Origin: Texcoconibacillus texcoconensis
GTDB lineage: Bacteria; Bacillota; Bacilli; Bacillales; Salisediminibacteriaceae
Assembly (NCBI RefSeq): GCF_014202575.1
Contig: NZ_JACHHB010000002.1
Location: 62,001-126,000, forward strand
Length of the DNA: 64,000 nt
Direction of reading: 5' to 3'
Under the pieces are notes generated by a model. It did no database searches, was not told the DNA's origin, and saw only the letters and a list, made by a program, of their open reading frames with translations. Made by a program: the position numbers and the translations under genes. Shown here piece by piece: positions 34,920 through 44,068 of this stretch (the stretch's first letter is position 1; the number at the start of each line of letters is the position of its first letter).

Positions 34920-35234
34920 TTACAAAATCCGAAAAATCAACGGCAACCGATAATACTCCCCATGATATGCCTTCACTGCACCAACAATCGTAATAATAAA
35001 TCCAATAACCGGAATAATAAACGCCAAAAAGATCCCAACCAACACCATTGTTAAAATAATTGCAACAACCATATACACCATAAATGAAATGGTAAAATTA
35101 AAATACTCACGCCCATGGTGATCAATTAATTCCGATTCATCCTTCTTCAAAAGCCAAATAATTAAAGGACCAATAATCGTAGTAAAAAAACTTAACAAGT
35201 AAATCAACATCGCAAGCAAATGTTCATCCTTCAC
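34920..35234 (-). CDS. DUF4870 (Tic20-like) membrane protein
   Basis: A 104-aa protein with three to four hydrophobic segments. The pattern is typical of DUF4870: HLLAMLIYLLSF...GPLIIWLLKK, HHGREYFNF, then a long hydrophobic pair and GAVKAYHGEYYRLP. Function of the family is unknown. The GTG start is preceded by GGGGGTGA. Single gene. Confidence 0.85.
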   Translation of the reverse strand: MKDEHLLAMLIYLLSFFTTIIGPLIIWLLKKDESELIDHHGREYFNFTISFMVYMVVAIILTMVLVGIFLAFIIPVIGFIITIVGAVKAYHGEYYRLPLIFRIL

Positions 35235-35405
35235 TTTTAAACTTCACCCCCTTTTTTGAACGATCAGTCTTTCCATTTTACAAGATTCCCATTCTCATAT
35301 CACCACTTTAATTTCGGTGTTCATTTTCAACTATCAATACTACATTCTTTAGTATAGTAAACATAGCTGGAATAAGTTCCTACATTTGTTTTCTTAACCA
35401 AAAGA

Positions 35406-35446
35406 AATCCGCTCATAAAATGCCTGACTTTCGTTTATAAACGGCC
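35406..35446 (+). repeat. Two degenerate 21-bp-type units at the end of glcF
   Basis: CCGCTCATAAAATGCCTGA and CTTTCGTTTATAAACGGCC resemble the TTTCGTTCATAAA units of the array at 42.5 kb. The second unit covers the glcF stop codon. Confidence 0.4.
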
Positions 35447-36739
35447 TTGAGCCCCCGCTTCCACTAATAAATCCACAAGGTGAACTGCCCGCATCCGATC
35501 CTCCATGCCATCCTTTTTAATCCCTAAGTTCATTTGTAATAAACAACCAGGGTTCGTGGTGACAACGAGTTTTGGTTTGACTTGGCGCACATCATCCATT
35601 TTTACCTCAAGGACATCCATCGAATCCTCATAGTTTAAGATATTATAAATACCGGCTGATCCACAGCAAAAGTTCGGATCCTCTAACTCATTGAACGTCA
35701 CCCCAGGAAGTTTCTTAAGTAAACGATAAGGTGGGTCGATCACCTTTTGCACATTCGTCATGTGACAAGAGGGTTGATAAGTAATCACTTCATTCACTTC
35801 ATTCGTGAACTGAAGCCCATCTAACTCAACAAGAACTTGGCTAATGTCTCTCACTTTTTCCACAAACGCTTGCGCCCTTTCTTGCCACTCAGGCTCATCA
35901 TCAAATAAATGATGATACTCAATCAAATGAGCGCCACATCCTCCAGCATTATTAACAATATAATCAACGCCCTCTTGCTCAAATGTTTCAATATTTCGTT
36001 TCGCCAATTCCTTTGCGTCCCCGATTTTTCCAGAGTGAGCGTGCAAAGCACCACAACATGTTTGCGCTTTAGGTAAAATGACTTCCGCACCAGATTCAAC
36101 TAATAAATCAACGCTGTTTTTGTTCGTTTTAAAAAAGATACTATCCATAATACAACCCGTAAAAAATGCCACTTTCGCTTTTACAACTCCCGCAGGCTTT
36201 TGATGATTTTCCCGCTTCCGTCTCTCAACCGGGGAAGGAAGATCTGGTAGCACTTGCTCAAACTGATCTAAGTTTAGTGGCGCAACGGACGTGAGGTTCA
36301 GTTTTTGAGCGAGTATTTGCATCCCACTTGATTGATAAAACCACGACGCATCACCGATCCAATCCATCCACTTTGCTGAAGGAAATAATTTGTTAAAGAT
36401 GACATTCTCAACGACGTTCTGTTTTTTCGTTTTCGGTAATTCTTCTTCCAGTACGGTCTTCGCTCCTTCAAGGATTCGTCCATACTCGACATTCGTCGGA
36501 CATATGGTTGTACAAGCTTGACAGCCTAGACACTTTTCAATCGGCTCTTGTAAATCTTCGGCACTTATTTTTCCTTCTGCATACATTTTCACGAGGTTAA
36601 TACGACCTCGCGGAGAGTGGGTTTCTTTTTCCATCGTTTGATACGTTGGGCAAGCTGGCAAGCAATAGCCGCATTGAACACAATCAAACGTTTTATCATA
36701 GTTGATTTTCTCTCGGTGACGAATGTTGTTGTTACTCAT
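35435..36739 (-). CDS. glcF: Glycolate oxidase-type iron-sulfur subunit GlcF
   Basis: A 434-aa subunit passing electrons from the FAD subunit toward the quinone pool. Two 4Fe-4S motifs (CVQCGYCLPACP about residue 20 and CLGCQACTTICP about 70) are followed by two CCG domains (QTCCGALHAHSG and NFCCGSAGIYN). Its ATG overlaps the glcD stop (ATGAGTAA), indicating translational coupling; the ribosome binding site is weak. Exact 2-hydroxy acid substrate is not fixed by sequence. No GlcE subunit is present, as is common in Bacillus. Confidence 0.9.
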   Translation of the reverse strand: MSNNNIRHREKINYDKTFDCVQCGYCLPACPTYQTMEKETHSPRGRINLVKMYAEGKISAEDLQEPIEKCLGCQACTTICPTNVEYGRILEGAKTVLEEELPKTKKQNVVENVIFNKLFPSAKWMDWIGDASWFYQSSGMQILAQKLNLTSVAPLNLDQFEQVLPDLPSPVERRKRENHQKPAGVVKAKVAFFTGCIMDSIFFKTNKNSVDLLVESGAEVILPKAQTCCGALHAHSGKIGDAKELAKRNIETFEQEGVDYIVNNAGGCGAHLIEYHHLFDDEPEWQERAQAFVEKVRDISQVLVELDGLQFTNEVNEVITYQPSCHMTNVQKVIDPPYRLLKKLPGVTFNELEDPNFCCGSAGIYNILNYEDSMDVLEVKMDDVRQVKPKLVVTTNPGCLLQMNLGIKKDGMEDRMRAVHLVDLLVEAGAQGRL

Positions 36740-38138
36740 CTCGTAACACCAACTTTTGCCCAGGTTCAGCAAAGATTTTTCCTGGATTCATAATGTTATT
36801 AGGGTCCCAACTGTCCTTGATCTTCTTGAGCATCTCAATTCCTAGTTCGCCAACTTCATCTTCCATAAATGGCGCTTTTAATGTGCCGATGCCGTGTTCC
36901 CCAGATAATGTACCCCCTAATTCGATCGCCGCTTGAAAAATCTCCCCAACCGCTTCTTCAACGCGCATCATTTCTTCTTGATCCCGTTTGTCGCACATGA
37001 TATTCGGATGTAAGTTACCATCCCCTGCATGACCAAATACAACGAGCTCAATCTCATATTTCTCTTTGATATCATTAAGACGATGTATCATCTCTGGAAT
37101 TTTACTTCGCGGAACCGTCGCGTCTTCAGATACCTTCGTCGGTTTCACAGCCGCAATCGCAGGGGAGACCATCTTGCGCGCTTTCCACAGGTTCGCTGCT
37201 TCTTTGTTCGTTTCTGCGAGAACGGTATAACGAGCGCCAACGCCTCTTACAATCTCGTCGACGCTTTGTATTTCCTTTTCTAACACATCAGGATGACCGT
37301 CTAATTCAATAAGAATAATCGCCTCCGCATCCGTCGGTAATCCAAACGGCTGAAAGTTTTCCACACTTATCGCACAATTTTGATCCATTAACTCCATCTT
37401 AGAAGGTAAGATCCCTGAAGTAAGCGTCTGCGATATCGCTGCCCCAGCTTCGGCAATATCATCGAACACGGCCATCATCGTTTTTGTCGCTTGAGGCTTT
37501 GGCAACAATTTTAACGTCACTTTCGTTATGATCCCTAGCGTCCCTTCAGATCCAACAATCAATTTCGTTAAATCATAGCCCGTCACATTTTTAATCGTTC
37601 TCCCACCGGTATTCATCACCTTGCCTTCTGGCGTGACGACTTCTAGACCAATCACATAATCCTTTGTCACACCATACTTTAATCCTCGTGGACCACCAGA
37701 GTTTTCGGCGAGGTTGCCTGCAATCGTTGACACATGCGCACTGCTCGGGTCCGGAGGGTAAAACAACCCATGTTCCTCCGCTGCTTGATTGATATCAGCT
37801 GTCAAAACGCCAGGCGATGCGACAACGACTAAATCATCATGATAAACCTCGAGGGTATCTGTCCACAACGTCACATCCAAAACCATTCCACCATGAACAG
37901 GTAACGACCCGCCACTTAAAGATGTTGCCTGCCCACGTGGGTATACGGGCACTTTATACTCATTGGCAATTTTCACAACAGAAACGACTTCTTCTCTAGC
38001 TTTCACTTGAATGACGGCTTCAGGAACAAATGTGCCAAATGATGCATCAAAACTATAACTATACAGATCGGAAATGTCTGTCAAAACCCTTGATTCATCT
38101 ATGACTTCTTTTACTGCTTCTTGCCAATTTCTCGACAT
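36732..38138 (-). CDS. glcD: Glycolate oxidase-type FAD subunit GlcD
   Basis: A 468-aa FAD-linked oxidase acting on glycolate, lactate or a similar 2-hydroxy acid. FAD-binding PCMH domain at about residues 37-215 with PRGQATSLSGGS and GNLAENSGGPRGLKYG. The C-terminal domain holds VVFGHAGDGNLHPNI and GEHGIGTLKAPFM, with metal and substrate-binding histidines. SD AGGAGGG before the ATG. The start overlaps the end of the DUF6282 gene by 28 bp, so the genes are one transcript. Confidence 0.92.
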   Translation of the reverse strand: MSRNWQEAVKEVIDESRVLTDISDLYSYSFDASFGTFVPEAVIQVKAREEVVSVVKIANEYKVPVYPRGQATSLSGGSLPVHGGMVLDVTLWTDTLEVYHDDLVVVASPGVLTADINQAAEEHGLFYPPDPSSAHVSTIAGNLAENSGGPRGLKYGVTKDYVIGLEVVTPEGKVMNTGGRTIKNVTGYDLTKLIVGSEGTLGIITKVTLKLLPKPQATKTMMAVFDDIAEAGAAISQTLTSGILPSKMELMDQNCAISVENFQPFGLPTDAEAIILIELDGHPDVLEKEIQSVDEIVRGVGARYTVLAETNKEAANLWKARKMVSPAIAAVKPTKVSEDATVPRSKIPEMIHRLNDIKEKYEIELVVFGHAGDGNLHPNIMCDKRDQEEMMRVEEAVGEIFQAAIELGGTLSGEHGIGTLKAPFMEDEVGELGIEMLKKIKDSWDPNNIMNPGKIFAEPGQKLVLRDE

Positions 38139-39037
38139 GAACCGTCCCTCCTTTTAATGTTCAACAACTGTTTTGGATTGACTTGAACCATTTGCGTAAT
38201 TTGTTCTTCGCTTACCCTTTGTTTAAGCAAACACTCAATGAACTCACTGAGCCCTTCAACCGGTGGGATGTTGTGTGCTTGGCCGTAATCGGTAACAAGT
38301 ACACAAGACGCAGCACCCAAACGCTGAATTGAAGCTGCCATCTCTTCTATAGAAAGATCATTAAAATCTGGACCACACGCGAGATAACATTTTTCGATCA
38401 TACACCCTCTGTTCGCCAACGTTTCTTGAAGATCAAGTGGGATTTTCGCAATCCCTAAATCAGCGTGTTGAACGAGAACCTTTTTCACACCGATTTGGAA
38501 AGCTTCTTCACTCAAGACATCTACTTCTTTTGGAGACAAGTGCCCCGTTGCCAAAACAATATCTGCTTCAGCAATGAGTGAGAGCATTTCATAAACTTCA
38601 TCCCTTAGCACACCACGATCATTAAAGATCGTTAACGATGGTGCAGTCATATCTAGATGTTTTTCACTATTAAAAAAACGTTCTTGTCGATGTTGACGGA
38701 AATACGCCGCATGTTGCTTAGCAGAAATCGTCGGCATCCAAACTACCTTGGCACCACAACGAATCGCCATATCAACGGCATCAGGCGACAACCCACCACT
38801 GTAAACATTACAGACGAGCCCACCGTAAACATGTAGGTTCGGATATTGCTCCCGAATTAACGCAGCACGGTCATATGTCTGCCCTTCATGCGCTTTGATC
38901 ACGACCCCAGCCATTCCTGCTTGCCAGACATCTGCGACCAATTCCCAATCCGTTTGCCTACGCGGAAATACACTCGGTGAGCTATGAACGTGTAACTCAA
39001 TTGCATCTTTTAAAAGAGGGTGAAATTTCCTCGCCAT
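38111..39037 (-). CDS. DUF6282 metal-dependent hydrolase-like protein
   Basis: A 308-aa protein of the amidohydrolase/PHP type. Metal ligands are suggested by HVHSSPS (about residue 17), KAHEGQ (49), ATGHLSP and QHADLG. The fold is expected to be a TIM barrel. Function unknown; its place between an alpha/beta hydrolase and GlcDF suggests that it opens a lactone or cleaves an amide to release a hydroxy acid. SD AGGAGG, ATG start, 12 bp after the hydrolase gene. Confidence 0.75.
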   Translation of the reverse strand: MARKFHPLLKDAIELHVHSSPSVFPRRQTDWELVADVWQAGMAGVVIKAHEGQTYDRAALIREQYPNLHVYGGLVCNVYSGGLSPDAVDMAIRCGAKVVWMPTISAKQHAAYFRQHRQERFFNSEKHLDMTAPSLTIFNDRGVLRDEVYEMLSLIAEADIVLATGHLSPKEVDVLSEEAFQIGVKKVLVQHADLGIAKIPLDLQETLANRGCMIEKCYLACGPDFNDLSIEEMAASIQRLGAASCVLVTDYGQAHNIPPVEGLSEFIECLLKQRVSEEQITQMVQVNPKQLLNIKRRDGSCREIGKKQ

Positions 39038-39049
39038 GTCGCTTTCCTC

Positions 39050-39970
39050 CTAGCCAAACGACTGTGTCGAAAGTTTTCCAGCTTTAAAACTGCGCGTGAA
39101 AAATTGATGCAATGCTTCCACTAACCTATGAAACTCTGGATGACCCTCATACATGAAATCATTATGCTTTCCTCGAATTTGATAAAATGTTCTCGGCTCT
39201 GCAGCTGCTCGTTCCAAATGACACGCTTCGTCATATGGATGCAAAATGTTGTTCACACCATGTCCAATAAACAACGGAGCTGGTGAAACATTCGCAACGA
39301 CACTCTCAACATTCATGTCGATAATCGAGTCCGTAAATGATAACCTCGTTTGCTCGCCAAACCCCTCCACATGCGCTAGCTCCTTTTGAACATAATCAGC
39401 CGTCGCTGGGTCTAAAGGATAATGGATGAACGGATCCGCTAGCGCCGATTTGCCTTTTGTCACCCGTAATATTCGATCTTCTTCTAACGTCTCGACAATA
39501 TCAATCCAATCTTTATAAGCATGGACAGACTTCAGCCAACGCTTCCCATCATAAAAACCATTCAAAGCCGCAACAGCCGCCACGTTTTTATTTTTCGCCG
39601 CAACTTCAATGACATTTGAAGCCCCCATTCCCCAACCAATCAAACCGATACGCTCAACGTCCACATTCTTTTGCAGCTGGAGAAAAGTCAACGCATGTTG
39701 AATATCTTCTACTTGGTCTCGAACATGTACGCGCCCTTTTTCCCCTTCACTATCAGCAAACCCCCGATAATCAAAACCAAGACAAATATAACCTTTTTTT
39801 GTTAAATACTTCGCGAATAACCTCGGGTAAAACTTATTAACCCCCTGATACCCAGAAGCCGGAATAATCGCAGGTCGCACATCCCCCTTTTGAAGATTAT
39901 CCGGATAATAAAACGTACCACTCAACCGATAACCTTCACTATAAAAACTCACTTGCTTTTCAACCATCAT
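39050..39970 (-). CDS. Alpha/beta-hydrolase-fold protein with altered nucleophile elbow
   Basis: A 306-aa alpha/beta hydrolase, first gene of the operon with DUF6282, glcD and glcF. The oxyanion region PASGYQG and the strand DYRGFADSEG are typical. The elbow reads GWGMGAS, with Gly where GxSxG enzymes have the nucleophilic Ser, while the acid/His end (IRGKHNDFM) is kept. It may be inactive as an esterase, use the nearby Ser, or do another reaction. ATG at 39970 follows GGGAGGG. Confidence 0.8.
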   Translation of the reverse strand: MMVEKQVSFYSEGYRLSGTFYYPDNLQKGDVRPAIIPASGYQGVNKFYPRLFAKYLTKKGYICLGFDYRGFADSEGEKGRVHVRDQVEDIQHALTFLQLQKNVDVERIGLIGWGMGASNVIEVAAKNKNVAAVAALNGFYDGKRWLKSVHAYKDWIDIVETLEEDRILRVTKGKSALADPFIHYPLDPATADYVQKELAHVEGFGEQTRLSFTDSIIDMNVESVVANVSPAPLFIGHGVNNILHPYDEACHLERAAAEPRTFYQIRGKHNDFMYEGHPEFHRLVEALHQFFTRSFKAGKLSTQSFG

Positions 39971-40241
39971 TTGCCGCCCTCCCAATAGATGAAATGTCAG
40001 CTCGATTCATCCAAAGGAATTTTTCATTTGTGACAATCGAAACGACCTTGGGCGTGTAAGTTTCGGATTACATGAAAGCTACGCATCATTGAACATAGCT
40101 CTCCATTCCTTTGTCATCTATATATTATGCTGCAGTGGCTACGAAAGGAAACTTGACTCTCGTAAAAATATATTCAACACCACATCTTTAACCATCATAT
40201 GATTCACAGTACATTTACCCTCTTTTTCGCTCATTTAAAAA
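39971..40241. other. Promoter region of the hydrolase-DUF6282-glcDF operon
   Basis: The operon must start here, since the GltS gene upstream ends in a strong terminator. No promoter or operator could be fixed with confidence. A 31-codon frame on the minus strand lacks a ribosome binding site. Confidence 0.35.
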
Positions 40242-40271
40242 CCCCCTTTCGAAAATTCCTTCGAAAGGGGG
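40242..40271 (-). terminator. Terminator of the GltS-type carrier gene
   Basis: Perfect 11-bp arms CCCCCTTTCGA/TCGAAAGGGGG with an 8-nt loop; the minus strand continues TTTTTAAA. Confidence 0.85.
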
Positions 40272-40285
40272 CTCAACAAAAATTT

Positions 40286-41638
40286 TTATCCTCTTCTCTC
40301 TTTTACTTGCTCGCCTGAAACAAGCCATCCACTCTTTTGCGCAACCGCTAACAAAACAGCTGCTACTGAGAAAAGAATCACAAAGAACAGCCAATCTAGA
40401 CCTGATACGATAAGGATCGGACCGAATGTAATAATCAGTACTTCGAATGGTACCATCCCTATGTAACCTAATGCATAATCATTGAGCGTCGTGCTTCTCA
40501 ACTTAGGGTCAACAATACGAAGTAAAGCGATACCCATCGCTACCGTTCCTGTACTCCATCCCCAACCAAAGATGCCATTTTCAAACCAATTTTGGTGAAA
40601 CACCCGTGGAGAAATGAAGTGAAAGATTCCGTACGCCCAAAACAACCCAAAAATAAACAAAAATATTAATGGAACAGCGTAGTCTGCAACAATTGCTAAG
40701 TTAATGGAGGCAATCCCGAATATCACAATCAGATCTGTCGCAGATCCACTTAAACGGTTAATCACGCGTTTGTCCACATATTCATCCGCATGAGTTGCGC
40801 GTAAACCAATTTGAAACAATAAACCGACAATAAAGGCGACACTCAGTAGTGGAATGCTGACATTATCAAAGAATTGTCCTATCCAGCCCTGTAGCCAGTA
40901 ACTAGCGAGTACAACCGCTGCTAAAATCGTAAAGTGGAAAAACAACGGATCAACCGTGTTCGCTGATACTGTATCTTCACCCGATGATTCACGCTTTCCA
41001 CTTTTCACAAGACCTGTACGAAGTTCATCCGGTAATTCATCAAAATCAGAAATAAAGCTCGTCTGTTTTTTCTTCGCACTTCGTTTAATAATCAGTAATC
41101 CGACGATAACAGACGACAAAATTCCTACAGTAGCTGCTGTGTACCCTAGCATTGTCCCATCTTCCCAGCCATTGTTGGCAAAAATCTCACCAACTGCAGC
41201 TGCAGTACCATGACCACCTAAGAAACCAGCGCCTAACATGAGACCAAATCCAGACGGCAAGTCCCACACTTGATTTAATAAAACAAAGGTAAAGAAAACA
41301 CCACCGCCCCACATGATCGCTGTCAGGAGCATCGAATAAATCCACATGTTACGCACGCGCCCAAATGTCTTCTTCCAATTAACACGAGCAGCACCAATGG
41401 GAATCGAGCCAAATACAACAGCAATTAAAACTGTCGGGTAGTCAGAGATTAAATTAGAAAACGGCATGATGCCTAACCCATTTGGACCAAACAACAAACC
41501 AAGCAATCCGGCAATAACACTCGCCGGTAAAAATAACTTTTGTAATACAGTAATTTTTGCTCTTAATACGACACCAATAAGTAATAGAATCGAAATTAAC
41601 CCAAGGTCAATGACTAGATCCCAGATTGAAATCTCCAA
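40286..41638 (-). CDS. GltS-family (ESS) sodium/glutamate-type symporter
   Basis: A 450-aa membrane protein with about 12 helices in two halves. It has GltS-type features: LPASVIAGLLGLLFGPNG near the start, GAGFLGGHGTAAAVG in the first half and GWSTGTVAMGIALLRIVDP in the second. A cytoplasmic loop (about residues 190-230) separates the halves. TTG start with AGGAGGG. The substrate may be glutamate or another dicarboxylate, possibly linked to the neighbouring catabolic operon although separately terminated. Confidence 0.85.
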   Translation of the reverse strand: MEISIWDLVIDLGLISILLLIGVVLRAKITVLQKLFLPASVIAGLLGLLFGPNGLGIMPFSNLISDYPTVLIAVVFGSIPIGAARVNWKKTFGRVRNMWIYSMLLTAIMWGGGVFFTFVLLNQVWDLPSGFGLMLGAGFLGGHGTAAAVGEIFANNGWEDGTMLGYTAATVGILSSVIVGLLIIKRSAKKKQTSFISDFDELPDELRTGLVKSGKRESSGEDTVSANTVDPLFFHFTILAAVVLASYWLQGWIGQFFDNVSIPLLSVAFIVGLLFQIGLRATHADEYVDKRVINRLSGSATDLIVIFGIASINLAIVADYAVPLIFLFIFGLFWAYGIFHFISPRVFHQNWFENGIFGWGWSTGTVAMGIALLRIVDPKLRSTTLNDYALGYIGMVPFEVLIITFGPILIVSGLDWLFFVILFSVAAVLLAVAQKSGWLVSGEQVKERRG

Positions 41639-41908
41639 TAAAATCCCTCCTACAAATAACCATTTATTAACATGGACGATAAAAGCAAAAAATATGACAG
41701 CTTTTTAAAAATAGCACAAGGATGTCGAATGGACAAACAATTTGTCGTCGGACATTGAAAACGTGCGATTTTTGTAACAAACGTAAAATGCACGTTTTAC
41801 AGAAAAAGGGTGAGGTTTTACTGTGAAGCATTTTCTTTTACAGAAAAATCGACATTCGCTTATGATAGAAGTAATAAAGGCATTATTTTCTATGATGGAG
41901 GGGTTAAT

Positions 41909-42472
41909 ATGTATGATGTAATTGTTATTGGTGGGGGGCCTGCTGGGGGAAGTGCTGCACTTTTTACTAGTAAGGCTGGCAAAGGTACACTCGTTCTCGA
42001 CAATGACAAAGGTGTGACGAAGAAAGCGTGGATGGACAACCATTATGGTGTTGATGGTATTTCAGGTCCTGACCTTGTTGAAGTTGGGAAGAAGCAAGCG
42101 ACGAAGTTTGGCACTGAGTGGGTTGAAGATACGGCGACTGCAATTCAATCAGAAAACGGTAAACATATTGTTAAAACGGAAGCAGGTAACACATATGAAG
42201 CAAAGCATGTGGTTCTTGCAACTGGCATGACTGTTCAACTAGCAGAAGACAGTGGTATTACAACAGTTGATGGTACTGAACCGCGTATCAAGAAAATTAT
42301 CAAAGTGGATGAGCAAGGTAAAACCAATGTCGATGGCATTTGGGCTGCTGGTACTGTGGCAGGTGTCTCGATGCATACGATCATCACAGCTGGTGACGCT
42401 GGAAAAGTTGCCATCAATATCGTTAGTGAGTTAAATGGCGAGCGTTATGTTGACCATGATATCCTTAAGTAA
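41909..42472 (+). CDS. Short FAD-dependent oxidoreductase of thioredoxin-reductase type
   Basis: A 187-aa protein with the FAD-binding glycine motif VIGGGPAGGSAAL at the N-terminus and the second FAD motif GIWAAGTVAGVS near the end. It is much shorter than thioredoxin reductase (about 310 aa): the NADPH domain and the CxxC pair are missing, so it is a one-domain form needing a partner or having another role. ATG at 41909 follows GGAGGGG; longer upstream frame is not supported. Single gene. Confidence 0.8.
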   Translation: MYDVIVIGGGPAGGSAALFTSKAGKGTLVLDNDKGVTKKAWMDNHYGVDGISGPDLVEVGKKQATKFGTEWVEDTATAIQSENGKHIVKTEAGNTYEAKHVVLATGMTVQLAEDSGITTVDGTEPRIKKIIKVDEQGKTNVDGIWAAGTVAGVSMHTIITAGDAGKVAINIVSELNGERYVDHDILK

Positions 42473-42479
42473 GTTTGAT

Positions 42480-42509
42480 GAGGCTGCGATTTCGACGCAG
42501 CCTTTTTTT
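42480..42509 (+). terminator. Terminator of the short FAD protein gene
   Basis: GGCTGCG/CGCAGCC stem (42482-42488 with 42496-42502) and seven T. The sequence from here to about 42540 is similar to 45859-45915. Confidence 0.85.
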
Positions 42510-42528
42510 ATGTAGGTTAATGGTCCTG

Positions 42529-42668
42529 ATTCGTTCATAAATGCTTCTATTTCGTTCGTAAACTCGTCATTTTCGTTCGTAACTCCTCTCCTTTCGTTCG
42601 TAACTCCTCTCCTTTCATTCATAAATTCCTCTTTTTCATTCATAAATCGCCGTTTTCGTTCATAAAAA
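42529..42668 (+). repeat. Array of 21-bp T-rich units (array 3)
   Basis: Seven units of almost exactly 21 bp with core TTTCGTTCATAAA and tail like CTCCTCT. The third and fourth units are nearly identical (TTTCGTTCGTAACTCCTCTC). It starts about 20 bp after the terminator T-run. Confidence 0.85.
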
Positions 42669-43094
42669 AGCAGTTAAAACCAGAAAAAGATAGACGCTTC
42701 AGTTCTTTCGTGAGAATCAAAGATCATTTTAGAGAGTTACAAAATCACAGAAAAAATTTTATAATTTTTCTGAATATTACGAATAAAAGTGGAACAACCG
42801 CTGTATGATAACACTATAACCAAGTCCGCTCCTCAAATGTAAAGAAAGCTGCCAACTGAATAAACTGAATATTTTGAACATTGGTTTGTCAGGGTTTTTA
42901 AACTCATATCAATGAAGCTATCGACCACTGCACGTTTTGTGGCCAGGGTCTTTTTGCACAATGTAGCGAAGAGGTTATGTCAATGAAGGGGCTCTGTTAT
43001 CTAACACCATTCGGTTTTCTTAAGCCAAACGTACATCCTTTCATTTAAGTAATAACTAAAGAATTTATGTAGCAAGGAAAAAGGAGGATTCTTC
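42669..43094. other. Intergenic region before the symporter cluster
   Basis: About 425 bp. CAGAAAAA (42748-42755) and TTTTTCTG (42765-42772) form an AT-rich inverted repeat. No gene is recognised. The promoter of the small-protein genes should lie here but could not be fixed. Confidence 0.4.
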
Positions 43095-43277
43095 ATGGGC
43101 ACACTTATTGTTTTTTGGGTATTTGCTATAGCAACGGTGGTACTGACAATTAAATATAAAAAGCCGATCTTATTGACCTTACCGTTTTTTGCTATGGGGA
43201 TTTATTTAGTCATTCAGATTGCATTGGTACCAATGCCATTTTGGGATACTGTACGTTTTATCTTTAGCCTGCAATAA
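43095..43277 (+). CDS. Small two-span membrane protein (60 aa)
   Basis: No family recognised. Two hydrophobic segments (about residues 3-20 and 27-47) with a KYKK loop between. Ribosome binding site AAAGGAGG is very strong. Next gene starts 11 bp later on the same strand, so the pair is probably co-transcribed ahead of the symporter genes. Confidence 0.6.
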   Translation: MGTLIVFWVFAIATVVLTIKYKKPILLTLPFFAMGIYLVIQIALVPMPFWDTVRFIFSLQ

Positions 43278-43288
43278 GAGGAGGTGGA

Positions 43289-43573
43289 ATGTCCATGGCT
43301 TCAGCTAGAACTAAACAACGTACAGGTAGAGAAATTCACTGTTCCTCCTGTGAAAGTGAACAGGTGATCGTGATCTCAAAATGGCGTTATATAATCATGA
43401 CTGCTATATGGCCACTACTCATAACATTAGCAATCGGCGTTTTATTTCATTTACTATTTTTGCTGTTTATTCCTGCGCTCATTTGGATGAATATCATGGT
43501 TGCCAAACGAAAAGCACCGCTGGTTATCTGTCGGGCGTGTCGTCACACTTCTGTAGTAAGTGCGAGTGGTTAA
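43289..43573 (+). CDS. Small zinc-ribbon membrane protein (94 aa)
   Basis: CSSC near the N-terminus and CRAC near the C-terminus flank a long hydrophobic hairpin (about residues 35-72), so two knuckles may meet to bind zinc. The ribosome binding site GAGGAGGTG ends close to the ATG at 43289; the ATG at 43295 has better spacing. No family recognised. A similar knuckle-hairpin-knuckle layout occurs at the start of the 205-aa protein at 16826-17443. Confidence 0.6.
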   Translation: MSMASARTKQRTGREIHCSSCESEQVIVISKWRYIIMTAIWPLLITLAIGVLFHLLFLLFIPALIWMNIMVAKRKAPLVICRACRHTSVVSASG

Positions 43574-43762
43574 TTGACTTTGCGGAAAGTGATTCTCATT
43601 AAATGTAACGTATTGTTTCAGAGTCTATATTTTCCACACATTGTTGAAAGCGATTTCTCCCTTGTCCGCTTTTAAGTTTTGATCAACTTGTTATATCCGT
43701 GGACATTCGATGGATGTAACAAGATGAATAGTAAATCAAACTTTATTGAAGGAGGTTTTTTG

Positions 43763-44068
43763 ATGAGAAAAGTCGAGAAGGAAGTAGCGGATCGTTATTT
43801 TAAAGCGAGGGTGAAGTTGATTGTATTTTTGTTAGCGATTGGATTTAGCGTCTCATTTGGTGTCGTATTTTTTGCACAACCGATTTACGAAAGTGGCCTT
43901 TACATGATGGATATGCCGGCGCACTATTACATGGCTGCCCAAGGTGCAGTGGCAACATTTATTGTTCTTCTCTTTATAAAAGCATTTGTGAACGATTGGA
44001 TCGATAAAAAATTCGGCGTCAATGAGTCCAGAAATGAACAAATTAGCGGTGGAGGTCACGAACACTAA
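43763..44068 (+). CDS. Sodium/substrate symporter small subunit (DUF4212)
   Basis: A 101-aa protein with two membrane helices in the DUF4212 pattern (RYFKARVKLIVFLLAIGFSVSFGVVFF, then AAQGAVATFIVLLFI). It accompanies the large subunit that follows. Such pairs transport small carboxylates such as acetate or related substrates with sodium. ATG at 43763 follows AAGGAGG; a longer frame has no ribosome binding site. C-terminus is His/Gly-rich (GGGHEH). Confidence 0.85.
   Translation: MRKVEKEVADRYFKARVKLIVFLLAIGFSVSFGVVFFAQPIYESGLYMMDMPAHYYMAAQGAVATFIVLLFIKAFVNDWIDKKFGVNESRNEQISGGGHEH

Noticed and set aside
40140-40234. 31-codon minus-strand frame upstream of the alpha/beta hydrolase
   Set aside because: No ribosome binding site; it starts at the tail of a terminator and matches nothing recognised.
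42529-42668. Coding frame through the 42.5-kb array
   Set aside because: The minus-strand frame with NERRGVTNE-type repeats arises only because 21 is a multiple of three; it has no start signal and other arrays with 22-bp units break the frame.
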